DNA of 64,000 nt from JAEUIE01 sp046350055. GTDB lineage: Bacteria > Planctomycetota > Planctomycetia > Gemmatales > HRBIN36. Below the pieces are notes generated by a model, which did no database searches, was not told the origin of the DNA, and worked only from the letters and a program-made list of their open reading frames with translations. The translations under genes were made by a program, and so were the position numbers. Below are positions 9,455 through 17,570 of the stretch, one piece after another (positions within the stretch are counted from its first letter, which is position 1; every line of letters begins with the position of its first letter). The DNA lies in the NCBI GenBank assembly GCA_046350055.1, contig JAXMBC010000001.1, positions 5,084,001-5,148,000 on the forward strand, given 5' to 3'.

Positions 9455-9913
9455 TTAAGCAGCCTTGGTGCCATTGGAACGAATACTTGTCGACTTGCTC
9501 TGTCGGTAGCGTTTCTTCAATTGTTGCAGCAGAGGTCGCAATCCGGAATGACTCACTTTTTTTACAGCGTTCTCCACCGAGCACCATATTCTTTTCCGAT
9601 GCTGTTGTTCCGGCCAGCTGGATGCCCATTTTGTTACTTCAAGTACATACACCTGAACTGTATATTCTTTGCCTTCTTTCACGAACGAATAGTATCCGAA
9701 TCGCTTTCGCTCAATCCGTCCAATCAGGCCGGCTTCCTCCCATGCTTCTTGAGCAGCAAGGGCCGAGGGGTGAAGGCCGTCTGGAATTTTGCCTTTGGGA
9801 ATGATTATGCCCTGACCGCTGCTGGTCGTGATGAGGCATATCTTGCCGTTGCGATATGGTAGGGCTGCCGCCTGATACAACTGTCCATCATGTCTTGGCA
9901 TCTGTTTACTCAT
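9455..9913 (-). CDS. Nudix hydrolase
   Basis: This 152-residue protein carries a Nudix box from PKGKIPDGL to AAQEAWEEAGL. The helix residues QExWEExGL are intact for metal-diphosphate binding. The consensus Arg is Gln and the earlier Glu is replaced, as in some diphosphoinositol-polyphosphate or dinucleoside-polyphosphate Nudix enzymes whose box reads AAQEAWEEAG. It probably hydrolyses a nucleoside- or inositol-linked diphosphate in the cytoplasm. The C-terminus is basic and low in complexity. It stands alone, downstream of the terminator of the subtilase gene. The specific substrate is not predictable here. Confidence 0.88.
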   Translation of the reverse strand: MSKQMPRHDGQLYQAAALPYRNGKICLITTSSGQGIIIPKGKIPDGLHPSALAAQEAWEEAGLIGRIERKRFGYYSFVKEGKEYTVQVYVLEVTKWASSWPEQQHRKRIWCSVENAVKKVSHSGLRPLLQQLKKRYRQSKSTSIRSNGTKAA

Positions 9914-9972
9914 CCATGAAACCCAAGGAAATCAGAATGCCATAGTTTCACCTATTACGTCAAGCTATAAGT

Positions 9973-10006
9973 AAAAAAAACCTGCTAGCTGTCCCGTGAT
10001 GCAGGT
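9973..10006 (-). terminator. Rho-independent terminator of the subtilase gene
   Basis: On the minus strand, ACCTGC (10006-10001) pairs with GCAGGT (9985-9980) around a 15-nt loop, and a run of eight T residues follows (9980-9973). It sits about 35 bp beyond the subtilase stop, the expected position. Confidence 0.7.
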
Positions 10007-10039
10007 CAAAGGCCCATGAAAATCGTCTTGCTACCCAAC

Positions 10040-11923
10040 TCAGCACTGGGAATCACCTGTATCAATCAACGATTCAATCGCAGCCTTTTTCTTCAGCTGT
10101 CTTCGTCGATAGAAGAATACGCCCAAACCCAGACCCAGAGCGGAACTGGCCCAGGTTGCAGGCTCTGGGACAGAAAAAATCGTGCCCATGTGCCAGCTGA
10201 TCGAATACTCATCCCAGGTGCCTGTGTTATTGGAGATCACATCACGCACATTGACTTGCCAGGTTCCCAGTGCGGCTTCGCCCCAGAAGGCGTTCGTGGT
10301 AAAAACCCAGTCGATATTGTCACCGGTATCAGTCGAGCGATACGTCAATCGACTCGTATATCCCGAAGGACTGGTAAGAAAGGCTTCAATATCACCACGA
10401 TTAAGATGGGTTATCTTGAGATACACTTGCACCTCTTCGATCAATCCTGGCGTGGTATTGGTAACGGTTTGGGTGATCCCAGTTGAGGAGTTATCAGGAA
10501 TAGCAGTCGCAACTGTCGTCAACGGTGAAGTAGTCAACGTCTCAGGCGTCACTGCATACAGAGGCGCCTGTGCGGTAAGCAGGTCTGCGTTGATGAGGCC
10601 GAAACCGTAGTTCTGATTAAACCAGATTCCTGCAGCATTCTGTCGCCATCCACCATCACTGGTAGCGGTGGCGTCGGTCAAATTTACTCTGGTACTGGTT
10701 CGTGCCAGCAAATGCTTGGCTAGCCTGACATCAAGGTTGGGGTTAGCTTCTTTAGCCAGAGTAACGACACCAGCTGCCAGGGGTGAAGCAGATGAGGTGC
10801 CACCAAAGTTGTTGGTATAATCAAGGTTGCTGTAGTTGCCGCTGCCACTGGTGTTGTATCCGAGATTTCCCACCCGGTCCGTCGTAGTGATCCCAAGTGC
10901 ACCGTTTGATGGCGCGGTCACCGTGATGCAGGGGCCAAAGTTGCTGTAGCTGGAAAACACACCGTTACTGTTCAACGCTGCCACTGTAATCACTTCAGGC
11001 ATATTCTGAAACTGAATGCGTGATGAGTCACCTACGATACTTCCTCGAAAGTTACCTGCCGCAGCAACATGTATAGTGCCCGCCATCGTGGACGCTTTGA
11101 CTGCGTTGAAATGGAGCAAGTCTACCAGGTACGGGTCTGTCTCTGAATAACTGTGATTCTTGACCTTGATGGACGTATCCGCTCCACTGCTGTGATAGGC
11201 TACAGCATCTGCAAACATCTGTGCTGTCCCTGCCGTAGAATCAGGGCCGAATACTCGAAGCGACGCAATACTGGCCAGGGGAGCTGCACCAGTAATACCG
11301 ACCCCGTTACCCCCGCGACCGGCAGCCACGCCTGCAACAGATTGACCGTGACTGTCACCATTCGTCAGTGTGATGGTCGGAGTGCCATTGATAAAATTGT
11401 AACTGTGTGCAGCAATAAAGTTCGGGGCAATATCTTCGTGTGTTGATTGAACACCCGAATCAACAATGCCGAGCAGTACGCCCGCTCCCGTAAGATTCCT
11501 ATTCCACGCACCAACGACATTCACATGCGGACGGCCTGATACCGAGTTGTTCAAATGCCACTGTCCACCAAAGGTCGGATCGCTGTATAGCGGATCGTTC
11601 GGAGTAAACTGTTGAACATAACCCGTTCGGTAGTTCTGCATGACAGAACTGAATCGACCATCATTACTCAGGGACTTCACAATACTGCTGGCACTGGCTA
11701 CATCCTGCGCACTGAAGACGTAGGCATGCGGATCGCTGGCAAATGGACGAACGAATGTAATTCCCAGTTCGGATGCCAGTTTATCCGCATTCACGCCGTT
11801 TGCTGTCCAGATTAACACTTCATTGTTCAATCTGGATGTAGCAACGGACTGCTCCTGCGCGTGTATTGAAACAGTCATCGACAGCAACGCGGCCAGCCAG
11901 ACCACTTGCGTTACGATTCTCAT
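10040..11923 (-). CDS. Subtilisin-like serine protease (S8) with P domain and PEP-CTERM anchor
   Basis: This 627-residue exported protease has a signal peptide (residues 1-22), then a propeptide-like region. The S8 catalytic triad is complete: Asp155 (LLGIVDSGV), His192 (GDSHGQSVAG) and Ser377 (GGTSSASPLAAGV), with the oxyanion Asn291 (AAAGNF). A proprotein-convertase-type P domain follows near residues 485-590 (VYLKITHLNRGDIEAFLTSP...LGTWQVNVRD). The C-terminus is a PEP-CTERM signal: VPEPATW, a hydrophobic stretch, then FYRRRQLKKK. It is therefore expected to be processed by an exosortase that is not in this window and then released or anchored at the envelope. It is monocistronic with its own terminator. 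An 8-bp inverted repeat lies 24 bp upstream of the start. Confidence 0.95.
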   Translation of the reverse strand: MRIVTQVVWLAALLSMTVSIHAQEQSVATSRLNNEVLIWTANGVNADKLASELGITFVRPFASDPHAYVFSAQDVASASSIVKSLSNDGRFSSVMQNYRTGYVQQFTPNDPLYSDPTFGGQWHLNNSVSGRPHVNVVGAWNRNLTGAGVLLGIVDSGVQSTHEDIAPNFIAAHSYNFINGTPTITLTNGDSHGQSVAGVAAGRGGNGVGITGAAPLASIASLRVFGPDSTAGTAQMFADAVAYHSSGADTSIKVKNHSYSETDPYLVDLLHFNAVKASTMAGTIHVAAAGNFRGSIVGDSSRIQFQNMPEVITVAALNSNGVFSSYSNFGPCITVTAPSNGALGITTTDRVGNLGYNTSGSGNYSNLDYTNNFGGTSSASPLAAGVVTLAKEANPNLDVRLAKHLLARTSTRVNLTDATATSDGGWRQNAAGIWFNQNYGFGLINADLLTAQAPLYAVTPETLTTSPLTTVATAIPDNSSTGITQTVTNTTPGLIEEVQVYLKITHLNRGDIEAFLTSPSGYTSRLTYRSTDTGDNIDWVFTTNAFWGEAALGTWQVNVRDVISNNTGTWDEYSISWHMGTIFSVPEPATWASSALGLGLGVFFYRRRQLKKKAAIESLIDTGDSQC

Positions 11924-11946
11924 GGCAGGTGCTCAACAAGGTGCAT

Positions 11947-11965
11947 ATCATGAATTCTTCATGAT
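11947..11965. promoter_or_regulatory. Inverted repeat upstream of the subtilase gene
   Basis: ATCATGAA-TTC-TTCATGAT is a perfect 8-bp inverted repeat with a 3-bp centre, 24 bp upstream of the subtilase ATG. It could be an operator or a 5' leader hairpin close to the ribosome-binding site. A second 7-bp repeat (AGACATT...AATGTCT, 11994-12013) lies further upstream. Confidence 0.4.
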
Positions 11966-12100
11966 ATTACTCCACGGTGGCAAGCAGATGCAAAGACATT
12001 TTTTCCAATGTCTCGCGATGGATGTGCGACACTGTCTCCTTTTCAGGCAGCAGGCTCGCTCGCTCTGCGCAAGATAAGAGTCTGAGTTTGAAGTGCCTGC

Positions 12101-12346
12101 TTATGCTGCTTTTCGCATCAGTCTGAAGATGGACCCGTGAGCCGTTTCAGAGGAAACGTAGATAACTATCGTCGCAGTCTTGCAGTTCACCACAACTCGC
12201 AGGTTGTCTGGTCCGGAGAAAATGACAATGGCGGAGGTTCTCCCCATGCGCAGGACTTTTCGTGCTGCTCTCCTGGCAAGCTTCTGCTGTAGAAAGACCG
12301 GCAAGTTAACAGCTGCATCGGGAGATACAGTTACCTTGAAGTTCAT
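12101..12346 (-). CDS. Small hypothetical protein
   Basis: This 81-residue basic protein is not recognised. It starts at ATG 12346 without a strong ribosome-binding site. The composition is protein-like: alternating hydrophobic strands (KVTVSPDAAVNLPVFL, SAIVIFSGPDNLRVVVN, TATIVIYVS) and a basic helix (LARRAARKVLRMGR). This suggests a small beta-rich or DNA/RNA-contacting fold, which is a guess. It lies on the same strand as the subtilase and the GIY-YIG gene but is separated from both. It could be a spurious frame. Confidence 0.4.
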   Translation of the reverse strand: MNFKVTVSPDAAVNLPVFLQQKLARRAARKVLRMGRTSAIVIFSGPDNLRVVVNCKTATIVIYVSSETAHGSIFRLMRKAA

Positions 12347-12478
12347 GAGTTGCTCGAGGAATCCGAGGCAGTGGGCATAGCTGATGGTTAATTAGCAGAA
12401 ATGCACATTTCTTGGAAGACGATTTCAAGGGATGAGATGCAATCCGCGTGTTTCCTTCGTTTCCCGCAACGGAATATA

Positions 12479-12841
12479 TCAAGCCTTCGCTTTGCTGGCG
12501 ATATGATAGCCTCGCTCACCGTAAGGCTGCAGTTTCTCCATCCACAATCGCAGGAGTTCCTCCAGATCATTGCTGGAGTCATACTTGTCTGTCTCAGGAT
12601 GCTTCAATTCATCGAGAACCTCAAAGACAAAAGCTGCCGATCCGTGGGTATTCCAGTCTTGTTGCAGTGTACGATTGGGGTGCCCCCCCATCTCCAGTTG
12701 GAAGCGAATACGATTGAGCATGCCCGGCAAGTTCATACTGGTGCCGATGAATATCTTACCGTTAACAGTATTCTTGACCTGAAACAGCCCCATGGGCAAC
12801 TTTGCGTCCTTGTATTCTCGAACAAGTGCTTTCCGATTCAT
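12479..12841 (-). CDS. GIY-YIG-like nuclease family protein
   Basis: This 120-residue single-domain protein has the first strand GLFQVKNTVNGKIFIG, in which the family's GIY and YIG triplets appear as GLF and FIG. Conserved Asn and Arg positions follow (SMNLPGMLNRIRFQLEMG), and a C-terminal LQPYGERGYH segment is present. Members cut nucleic acids as parts of repair or mobile-intron enzymes. Free-standing relatives such as this one have unknown roles, and the changed triplets leave activity uncertain. ATG 12841 was chosen over a 41-residue longer start because GGGAGG lies 7 bp upstream. No functional partner is visible nearby. Confidence 0.75.
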   Translation of the reverse strand: MNRKALVREYKDAKLPMGLFQVKNTVNGKIFIGTSMNLPGMLNRIRFQLEMGGHPNRTLQQDWNTHGSAAFVFEVLDELKHPETDKYDSSNDLEELLRLWMEKLQPYGERGYHIASKAKA

Positions 12842-13220
12842 TCTCTGCCTCCCATTGCAATATGACACACATCTACAGAAATGGTTCAATCGTGATATTC
12901 TCCTTCCTACAGATGAGTTCTTCACAGACCAGTTGCTTGCTCGTCGCTTCCCTTGGGGTATCATCTTCGACTAGTTCAGAAACAGCCTGTTCAAGAGCTT
13001 GATACCATTACACGCCAATACACATGCACACTTCAGCTTCTGGAGAATGCTCTGATCCTGTCTGGAGTGGAAGACGTTACTGCCAGTACCCAATGCTGGG
13101 GTACCAGTTTCAGGCGATACACCGATAGTAATCGAAGAATGGGCTCAGGTAGATTGCAACGGCATCAACCCGCAGCACCTGTTAGTCTTACAATGTCGAC
13201 ACTCCCACTGGAGGTGATAC
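12842..13220. other. Divergent intergenic region, nothing recognised
   Basis: About 380 bp lie between the GIY-YIG gene and the phosphatase-like gene. They should contain two divergent promoters. The short frames across it lack ribosome-binding sites and family features. The only clear site is GGAGGTGAT just before the phosphatase start. Confidence 0.5.
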
Positions 13221-13868
13221 ATGTTCGACGAATCCGTGCTGTATCCTTCGATCCACAGATACATGGCATCACAGGAAGGACAGCAGCCACCTTCTAATGA
13301 AGTGCACCAGTCAAGCATGAAGCAACTTTCAGAGTGGCTCAAGCAACGGGTAAAACAGAAGTCAGACATCATCGTGATTTGTACCGGCAACTCACGCCGA
13401 AGCATCCTGACATCGACTCTTGGCAACATCCTGGCCGCATATCGCAATTGGGAAGGTGTGCGTTTCTTCAGCGCGGGTACTTCACCAAGTGCATTCAATC
13501 TGCGTACTATTGCAACCCTCAAGCAGATTGGCGTGGAGATTGCTGCGACAGGCAGTCAAGCTAAAGCTGGTACAATGGGAGAGAAGAACCCACATTACAA
13601 GGTGCAATGGGGTAAAGGAAAGGACTCGTTTTCCCTGGAATACTCCAAGACATTAGGTGATGTCTCACTCCCTGCAAGGGACTTCGCTGCATTGCTCGTC
13701 TGCAGCGAGGCAGATCGCGAATGCCCGGTCGTCGAAGGTGCTTCCATACGCCTTGGACTTCCGTTTGCAGACCCCAAGGAACACGACGGTAAACCAAATG
13801 AGGTCGCAGGCTACGCACAAACACGTGATTTGATCGCGCGAACCTTGCTGAGCTTGCGCAGAGACTGA
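13221..13868 (+). CDS. Low-molecular-weight tyrosine phosphatase / arsenate-reductase-like protein
   Basis: This 215-residue cytoplasmic protein has the phosphate-binding loop CTGNSRR (Cys54 to Arg60, the CX5R signature) after the strand DIIVI. Downstream, DFAALLVCSEADRECPVVEGA and LPFADPKEHDG resemble the group annotated as protein-tyrosine-phosphatases related to arsenate reductase, where the Asp in the ADP loop serves as general acid. It could dephosphorylate a protein or small phosphoester, or reduce arsenate. No ars genes are nearby, so the first reading is slightly favoured. The start has an excellent GGAGGTGAT ribosome-binding site. About 30 N-terminal residues precede the usual core. 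Confidence 0.82.
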   Translation: MFDESVLYPSIHRYMASQEGQQPPSNEVHQSSMKQLSEWLKQRVKQKSDIIVICTGNSRRSILTSTLGNILAAYRNWEGVRFFSAGTSPSAFNLRTIATLKQIGVEIAATGSQAKAGTMGEKNPHYKVQWGKGKDSFSLEYSKTLGDVSLPARDFAALLVCSEADRECPVVEGASIRLGLPFADPKEHDGKPNEVAGYAQTRDLIARTLLSLRRD

Positions 13869-14125
13869 TGGCTAATTCGAGTCTGGAAGTTCAGCAGTAT
13901 GGCTGCACGCCAACCATGATGGCAACATGACCGAGAAAGGATGACGCCAGCATTCAGGTACGCCCAAAGGCGATATTTACTGCCAGGTGTATCTCACCAG
14001 GCAGGCAGAATATAACGGTGAGAATCCAGTTTCCCACCTCTTCACTCCTTCAACTTTTCCGTAGTAGCAAATTGAACACACAGCGTGTATCACTGTTAGC
14101 AACAGCCCTCTAATCGAACCAATAC

Positions 14126-15325
14126 ATGACCACGTGGAATATCTCACTGATCTCCTGGTATCGTCAATTCAGCCGGGCAATGAAGTGGGATTTACACTCG
14201 TTGCACGTGTTGGACTCAGAGAATTCTGAGTTGCTGAAGATGGAGGTCGAAAACAAAACACTGCGTCGCTGGGCGGTTTGGCGACGCAGTGCAATGATTG
14301 TGATTCTGGTTCCGACACTTCTCTCTGCGCTGCTACACTCCATTGGCCTGGCGCTCAACGGATGGCAGAACATCAGCGTTTGGGGCCACCTGCTTGCATT
14401 CGCAAACGCCTTCGTACTTTGGTCAGTGCCATTCACCATTGGACTTGCAATTCTCAAATGGACCCACCTGGCACGTTCCCAGCGTATCCTCCGCCGTGGC
14501 TGGCTGCTTGCATTCGCATTACCCTTTCTCCTTGCACTAGTGCCCTATGAACTCAGGTTCAATCATCTGGAGAAGCATCTTCGCACTCCCACGATTGAGC
14601 GTGATATCCTTCTGGTTAACTTCTTGCACAGCCTGCGCATGACGATGCTCCTTCTACCGACAACATTGGCGATCCTCCCTGGAGTTGTGCGTGCTTGTTT
14701 GCGGATCAAGACTTTGCTGCCAGCATCAGTTCTTCCTGGCTGGATACTGGTCATGGTGCCACCGTTCTACCTGCTGTTGATGGCAATAGTACTTATTATC
14801 CTCACACAAGTGACAGAAAGTCCATGGCTGCTTATTGGCATGCTCTGTTTTTTTGGCTCGTCAATGATTTATGTTTGGCGTGCCGATGCCTTGATCAGGC
14901 CTCTTGGGGGAGATGAGGGGAAACAGATAGCACACGTACATACTTTAGTTTCGCTCACTAGCCTCATTGGCATCGCAATGATGATCTATTTCGGCCTGAC
15001 TAAAGAGATTGGCGGCCTAAGGCTGTTCGGCATTGAATCGCAAACTTCTCTGCTTTGGCTCTATGAGCATCGCTCCTGGCTGGGTTTGCAGCCCGGAGAG
15101 GCACTGGCTCGCTCGAACTCCATTCTATGCATTGGTGACATTCGTTTTTCACAGATCATTGTCCAATACTGTGGGCAATCGCTTTTCATGACGGTGGTGT
15201 TTGCAGATGCATTGATGACGATGAGCCTGTCGCTGTGGAGACATGCAAAACGATTTGAAACCACTCCAGATGCGGTCGACTATGACAAGACCATGTCAAG
15301 TCTGCAGCGTATCATTTCGCACTAA
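14126..15325 (+). CDS. Polytopic integral membrane protein of unknown function
   Basis: This 399-residue protein has a roughly 45-residue hydrophilic N-terminus, then about seven or eight hydrophobic segments (for example SAMIVILVPTLLSALLHSI, ILVMVPPFYLLLMAIVLIIL, SPWLLIGMLCFFGSSMIYVW). Loops are short, and the basic C-terminal tail is probably cytoplasmic. I recognise no catalytic or transporter motif. It precedes a second small membrane protein in the same orientation, about 185 bp away. Start ATG 14126 lacks a strong Shine-Dalgarno sequence. The intergenic stretch 13869-14125 holds nothing recognised. Confidence 0.72.
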   Translation: MTTWNISLISWYRQFSRAMKWDLHSLHVLDSENSELLKMEVENKTLRRWAVWRRSAMIVILVPTLLSALLHSIGLALNGWQNISVWGHLLAFANAFVLWSVPFTIGLAILKWTHLARSQRILRRGWLLAFALPFLLALVPYELRFNHLEKHLRTPTIERDILLVNFLHSLRMTMLLLPTTLAILPGVVRACLRIKTLLPASVLPGWILVMVPPFYLLLMAIVLIILTQVTESPWLLIGMLCFFGSSMIYVWRADALIRPLGGDEGKQIAHVHTLVSLTSLIGIAMMIYFGLTKEIGGLRLFGIESQTSLLWLYEHRSWLGLQPGEALARSNSILCIGDIRFSQIIVQYCGQSLFMTVVFADALMTMSLSLWRHAKRFETTPDAVDYDKTMSSLQRIISH

Positions 15326-15349
15326 CATTCTGACAACGCGCGTAGCTTG

Positions 15350-15375
15350 CCAGGTCAATTATCCAGGTCAATTAT
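15350..15375 (+). repeat. Perfect 13-bp tandem direct repeat
   Basis: CCAGGTCAATTAT occurs twice head to tail in the spacer between two membrane-protein genes. The same 13-mer recurs at 22345-22357 inside the signal-peptide codons of the second porin. No function is evident. Confidence 0.5.
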
Positions 15376-15509
15376 CATGATGGCTTCTAGCCTGAAATGA
15401 CGAAGTTCCCGGTTGGTGGACGAGGACATCAATACTGAGTTCCATTTTTCTGGACGTAGAGCGTTATATGCGGCAGTAATGAGAGCCTGTAATAGTTGGA
15501 GGTACAGTA

Positions 15510-16013
15510 ATGCGAGCATTCTTAGTCAATCACCAGGTCTGGAAGATCATTCTGGGAACAAGCGTGCTCGCTTGTTTACTTGGTGTATGCGTTGACCTCG
15601 TGACAGCGAACGTGGCCGTTGACTATTTCGCCGTACACCATCCTCCCATTGTGAACTCCCGGAATCCATGGGTACTGGCTGTCATTTGGGGGATAGCAGC
15701 CTCATGGTGGGCAGGTGCTATTTCAGGATTCATTATCGCACTGGTAAATCATCGACGAACCGTACCCCTGCAGACTTCACGCTTATTCAGTTGGACTATT
15801 ATTGCCTGCGCCCTGATATGGGTAATTATGATTGGCATCGTCGTGGTGATCATTTCACTGGCAGGCTCGATCCCCGAAGAAATACGTCGTCCTACATTTG
15901 AATATGATCGACGTCTGGTTGCGGTCGCCATGGCACATCAATACGAGTACGCATTTGGTGCCATAGCAACGTGCGTCATTGCCATCCTTACATGGCGTAC
16001 AAAGTCCGTATGA
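15510..16013 (+). CDS. Small four-helix membrane protein, unknown function
   Basis: This 167-residue protein has four hydrophobic segments (IILGTSVLACLLGVCVDLV, WVLAVIWGIAASWWAGAISGFI, TIIACALIWVIMIGIVVVII, YAFGAIATCVIAILTW) linked by short polar loops. ATG 15510 has GGAGGT at good spacing. The layout is typical of an unclassified inner-membrane protein. No motif identifies a substrate. It lies between another polytopic membrane protein and the HdeD-like gene, all on the plus strand, but the spacers (about 185 and 200 bp) suggest separate promoters. Confidence 0.7.
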   Translation: MRAFLVNHQVWKIILGTSVLACLLGVCVDLVTANVAVDYFAVHHPPIVNSRNPWVLAVIWGIAASWWAGAISGFIIALVNHRRTVPLQTSRLFSWTIIACALIWVIMIGIVVVIISLAGSIPEEIRRPTFEYDRRLVAVAMAHQYEYAFGAIATCVIAILTWRTKSV

Positions 16014-16213
16014 AAGTTGAAATCGAATGAAAATGGCCTGCGAGAGATGGGAGGGTAATACTCCTGCCGTGCCGCAAATCGCGCATCTGCAGAACGTTAG
16101 TTATGCTGAAGGCCAATGGTGTGAATGACTTCGAGACACGCATGTAATTACAACTGCTTCTTTTCTTCTTCATTCAGAATAGTTACACTGCAATATCATT
16201 CTGGAGAGTCCAC

Positions 16214-16804
16214 ATGAGTGCTTTGCCCATCGTCGCTATGCAGTTGGCCCTGACTTTCACCGAACGCTGGTGGGTCTTTCTGGTACGCGGCCTGCTGGCC
16301 CTCCTGTTTGGCATTCTCTGCTTTGTTCAGCCCGGGTTGTCCCTGGCTACGCTGGTGATGATGTTTGGCATCTTTGCCCTGGCGGACGGTATCGTCGGTG
16401 TCTTTATCGCCGTCGTCGGGCGCAAGGAAATAGAAGACTGGTGGGTCTTGTTGCTGTGGGGTCTGATCGGCATCGCCTCAGGAGTGCTCACCTTCACTGC
16501 ACCCGACATTACGGCACTGGTACTCCTGTTCTACATCGCCATCTGGGCCATGGTCTCAGGCGTCCTGCAGATTGCCCTGGCTGTCAGGCTGCGCAAGGAA
16601 ATCGAGGGGGAACTCTTTCTGATCCTGGCGGGGGCACTCTCGATAGTGTTTGGTATCGTGCTGATTGCCCGGCCCGGGGAAGGTGCTGTGGCTGTGGCCT
16701 GGCTCATTGGCACCTTTGCCATCGTCTACGGCATCACCATGACCAGCTTATCTCTCAGGCTTCGTAGTTTTCGAAGTAGATTGAAGGAGCGACTCGGCAT
16801 ATAG
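16214..16804 (+). CDS. HdeD family membrane protein (DUF308)
   Basis: This 196-residue protein has six hydrophobic helices arranged as three pairs. The family repeat G(L/I)xxxxxGxxxxxxP is visible as LLFGILCFVQPGLS, GIASGVLTFTAPDI and SIVFGIVLIARPGEG. This is the HdeD/DUF308 pattern. In enterobacteria HdeD is linked to acid resistance at high cell density. In planctomycetes the function is untested, but proximity to an acid-producing fermentation block makes envelope pH or acid stress a reasonable idea. ATG 16214 has GGAGAG about 8 bp upstream. The C-terminal tail is basic. Confidence 0.9.
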   Translation: MSALPIVAMQLALTFTERWWVFLVRGLLALLFGILCFVQPGLSLATLVMMFGIFALADGIVGVFIAVVGRKEIEDWWVLLLWGLIGIASGVLTFTAPDITALVLLFYIAIWAMVSGVLQIALAVRLRKEIEGELFLILAGALSIVFGIVLIARPGEGAVAVAWLIGTFAIVYGITMTSLSLRLRSFRSRLKERLGI

Positions 16805-16817
16805 CACAAAGAGACGG

Positions 16818-17260
16818 AGGAATCACGGTCTGTTCATCAATGGCGTGCAGTTCAAAGTCTCCCTCGGGTTCCAACGGAGTTTCACATCCGATGGGAGACG
16901 CTGGAAAGATGGACCCGTGGCAAATCAGACTGTCGAGCGGAAACCGCAAGCCTTCAGCATCCCGCTGACGACGTTAGTCGGTTACTACGATACCAACGGT
17001 GAATTGAATAGCTACATTTATCCGGCACTGCATGGCGCGTATGGCTTCACCTACACCGATGATCGCAACCGTACAGACGACTCAGCGCGAAGGTGATGAA
17101 TAAGATTCACGTCAACATTCCCGAGGCGAGCCAGCCAAAAAGCGTAGCACTGGTCTGTCGTGGGCAGATCGTGGATAAGAAATCGATTGCAAGGGTGGCG
17201 GAAAAGCTCACCTATACAGTGAATGATAGCTTCAATCACTCCGGAGTGATTAAGGACTGA
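16818..17260 (+). pseudogene. Decayed fragment resembling the C-terminus of an M66/TagA-type secreted protein
   Basis: Two overlapping frames together look like the end of one larger protein. The first (to TGA 17094-17096) contains FSIPLTTLVGYYDTNGELNS and YIYPALHGAYGFTY. The second (ATG 17096 to TGA 17260) begins MNKIHVNIPEASQPKSVALV and ends 54 residues later. I recall this combination from C-terminal regions of M66/ToxR-activated TagA-like metalloproteins, but the match is from memory. No catalytic domain precedes it, since the HdeD gene ends directly upstream. The frame change with apparent loss of sequence between the parts indicates a remnant. It could instead be two small unrelated ORFs. 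Confidence 0.45.
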
Positions 17261-17570
17261 CCTGTTTCTGGCGGTGCGCCCTGACATGCCAACTCGGTGT
17301 CAACACTCTAATTCACGCACAAGGGCTGTGTCAGGATAGGCATCAGGCAGGTTTGTGGATTTCTGTCAAAACAAGTGAAAATAGAAGGTAAAATCAACTG
17401 AGGCATCCGATTATGCCATCCGCAAGGCTGCGAATTTCCGCAACTCCGACTGAATTCAATTCATTGAGGATACCTTCATCAAGTACGATACTTGTTGCCT
17501 CATCATGCTACGTAGACGATCGATCCAAGACACTGCGTGGCTGGAATTGTCCCTCTTCTGAGTTGTCATC
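17261..17570. other. Spacer with one weak promoter candidate for the DUF2252 operon
   Basis: No gene is supported in this 310-bp stretch. TTGAGG (17464-17469) and GATACT (17487-17492) with a 17-bp spacer form a weak sigma-70-like promoter about 80 bp upstream of the DUF2252 start. Each hexamer matches four of six consensus bases. Confidence 0.25.

Noticed and set aside
12953..13297. 114-residue plus-strand frame between GIY-YIG and phosphatase-like genes
   Set aside because: It overlaps the well-supported phosphatase start with its strong ribosome-binding site and lacks protein-family features.
16143..16152. TGTAATTACA, a perfect 10-bp palindrome upstream of the HdeD gene
   Set aside because: It is short and AT-rich, found once and with no partner site, so chance is likely.
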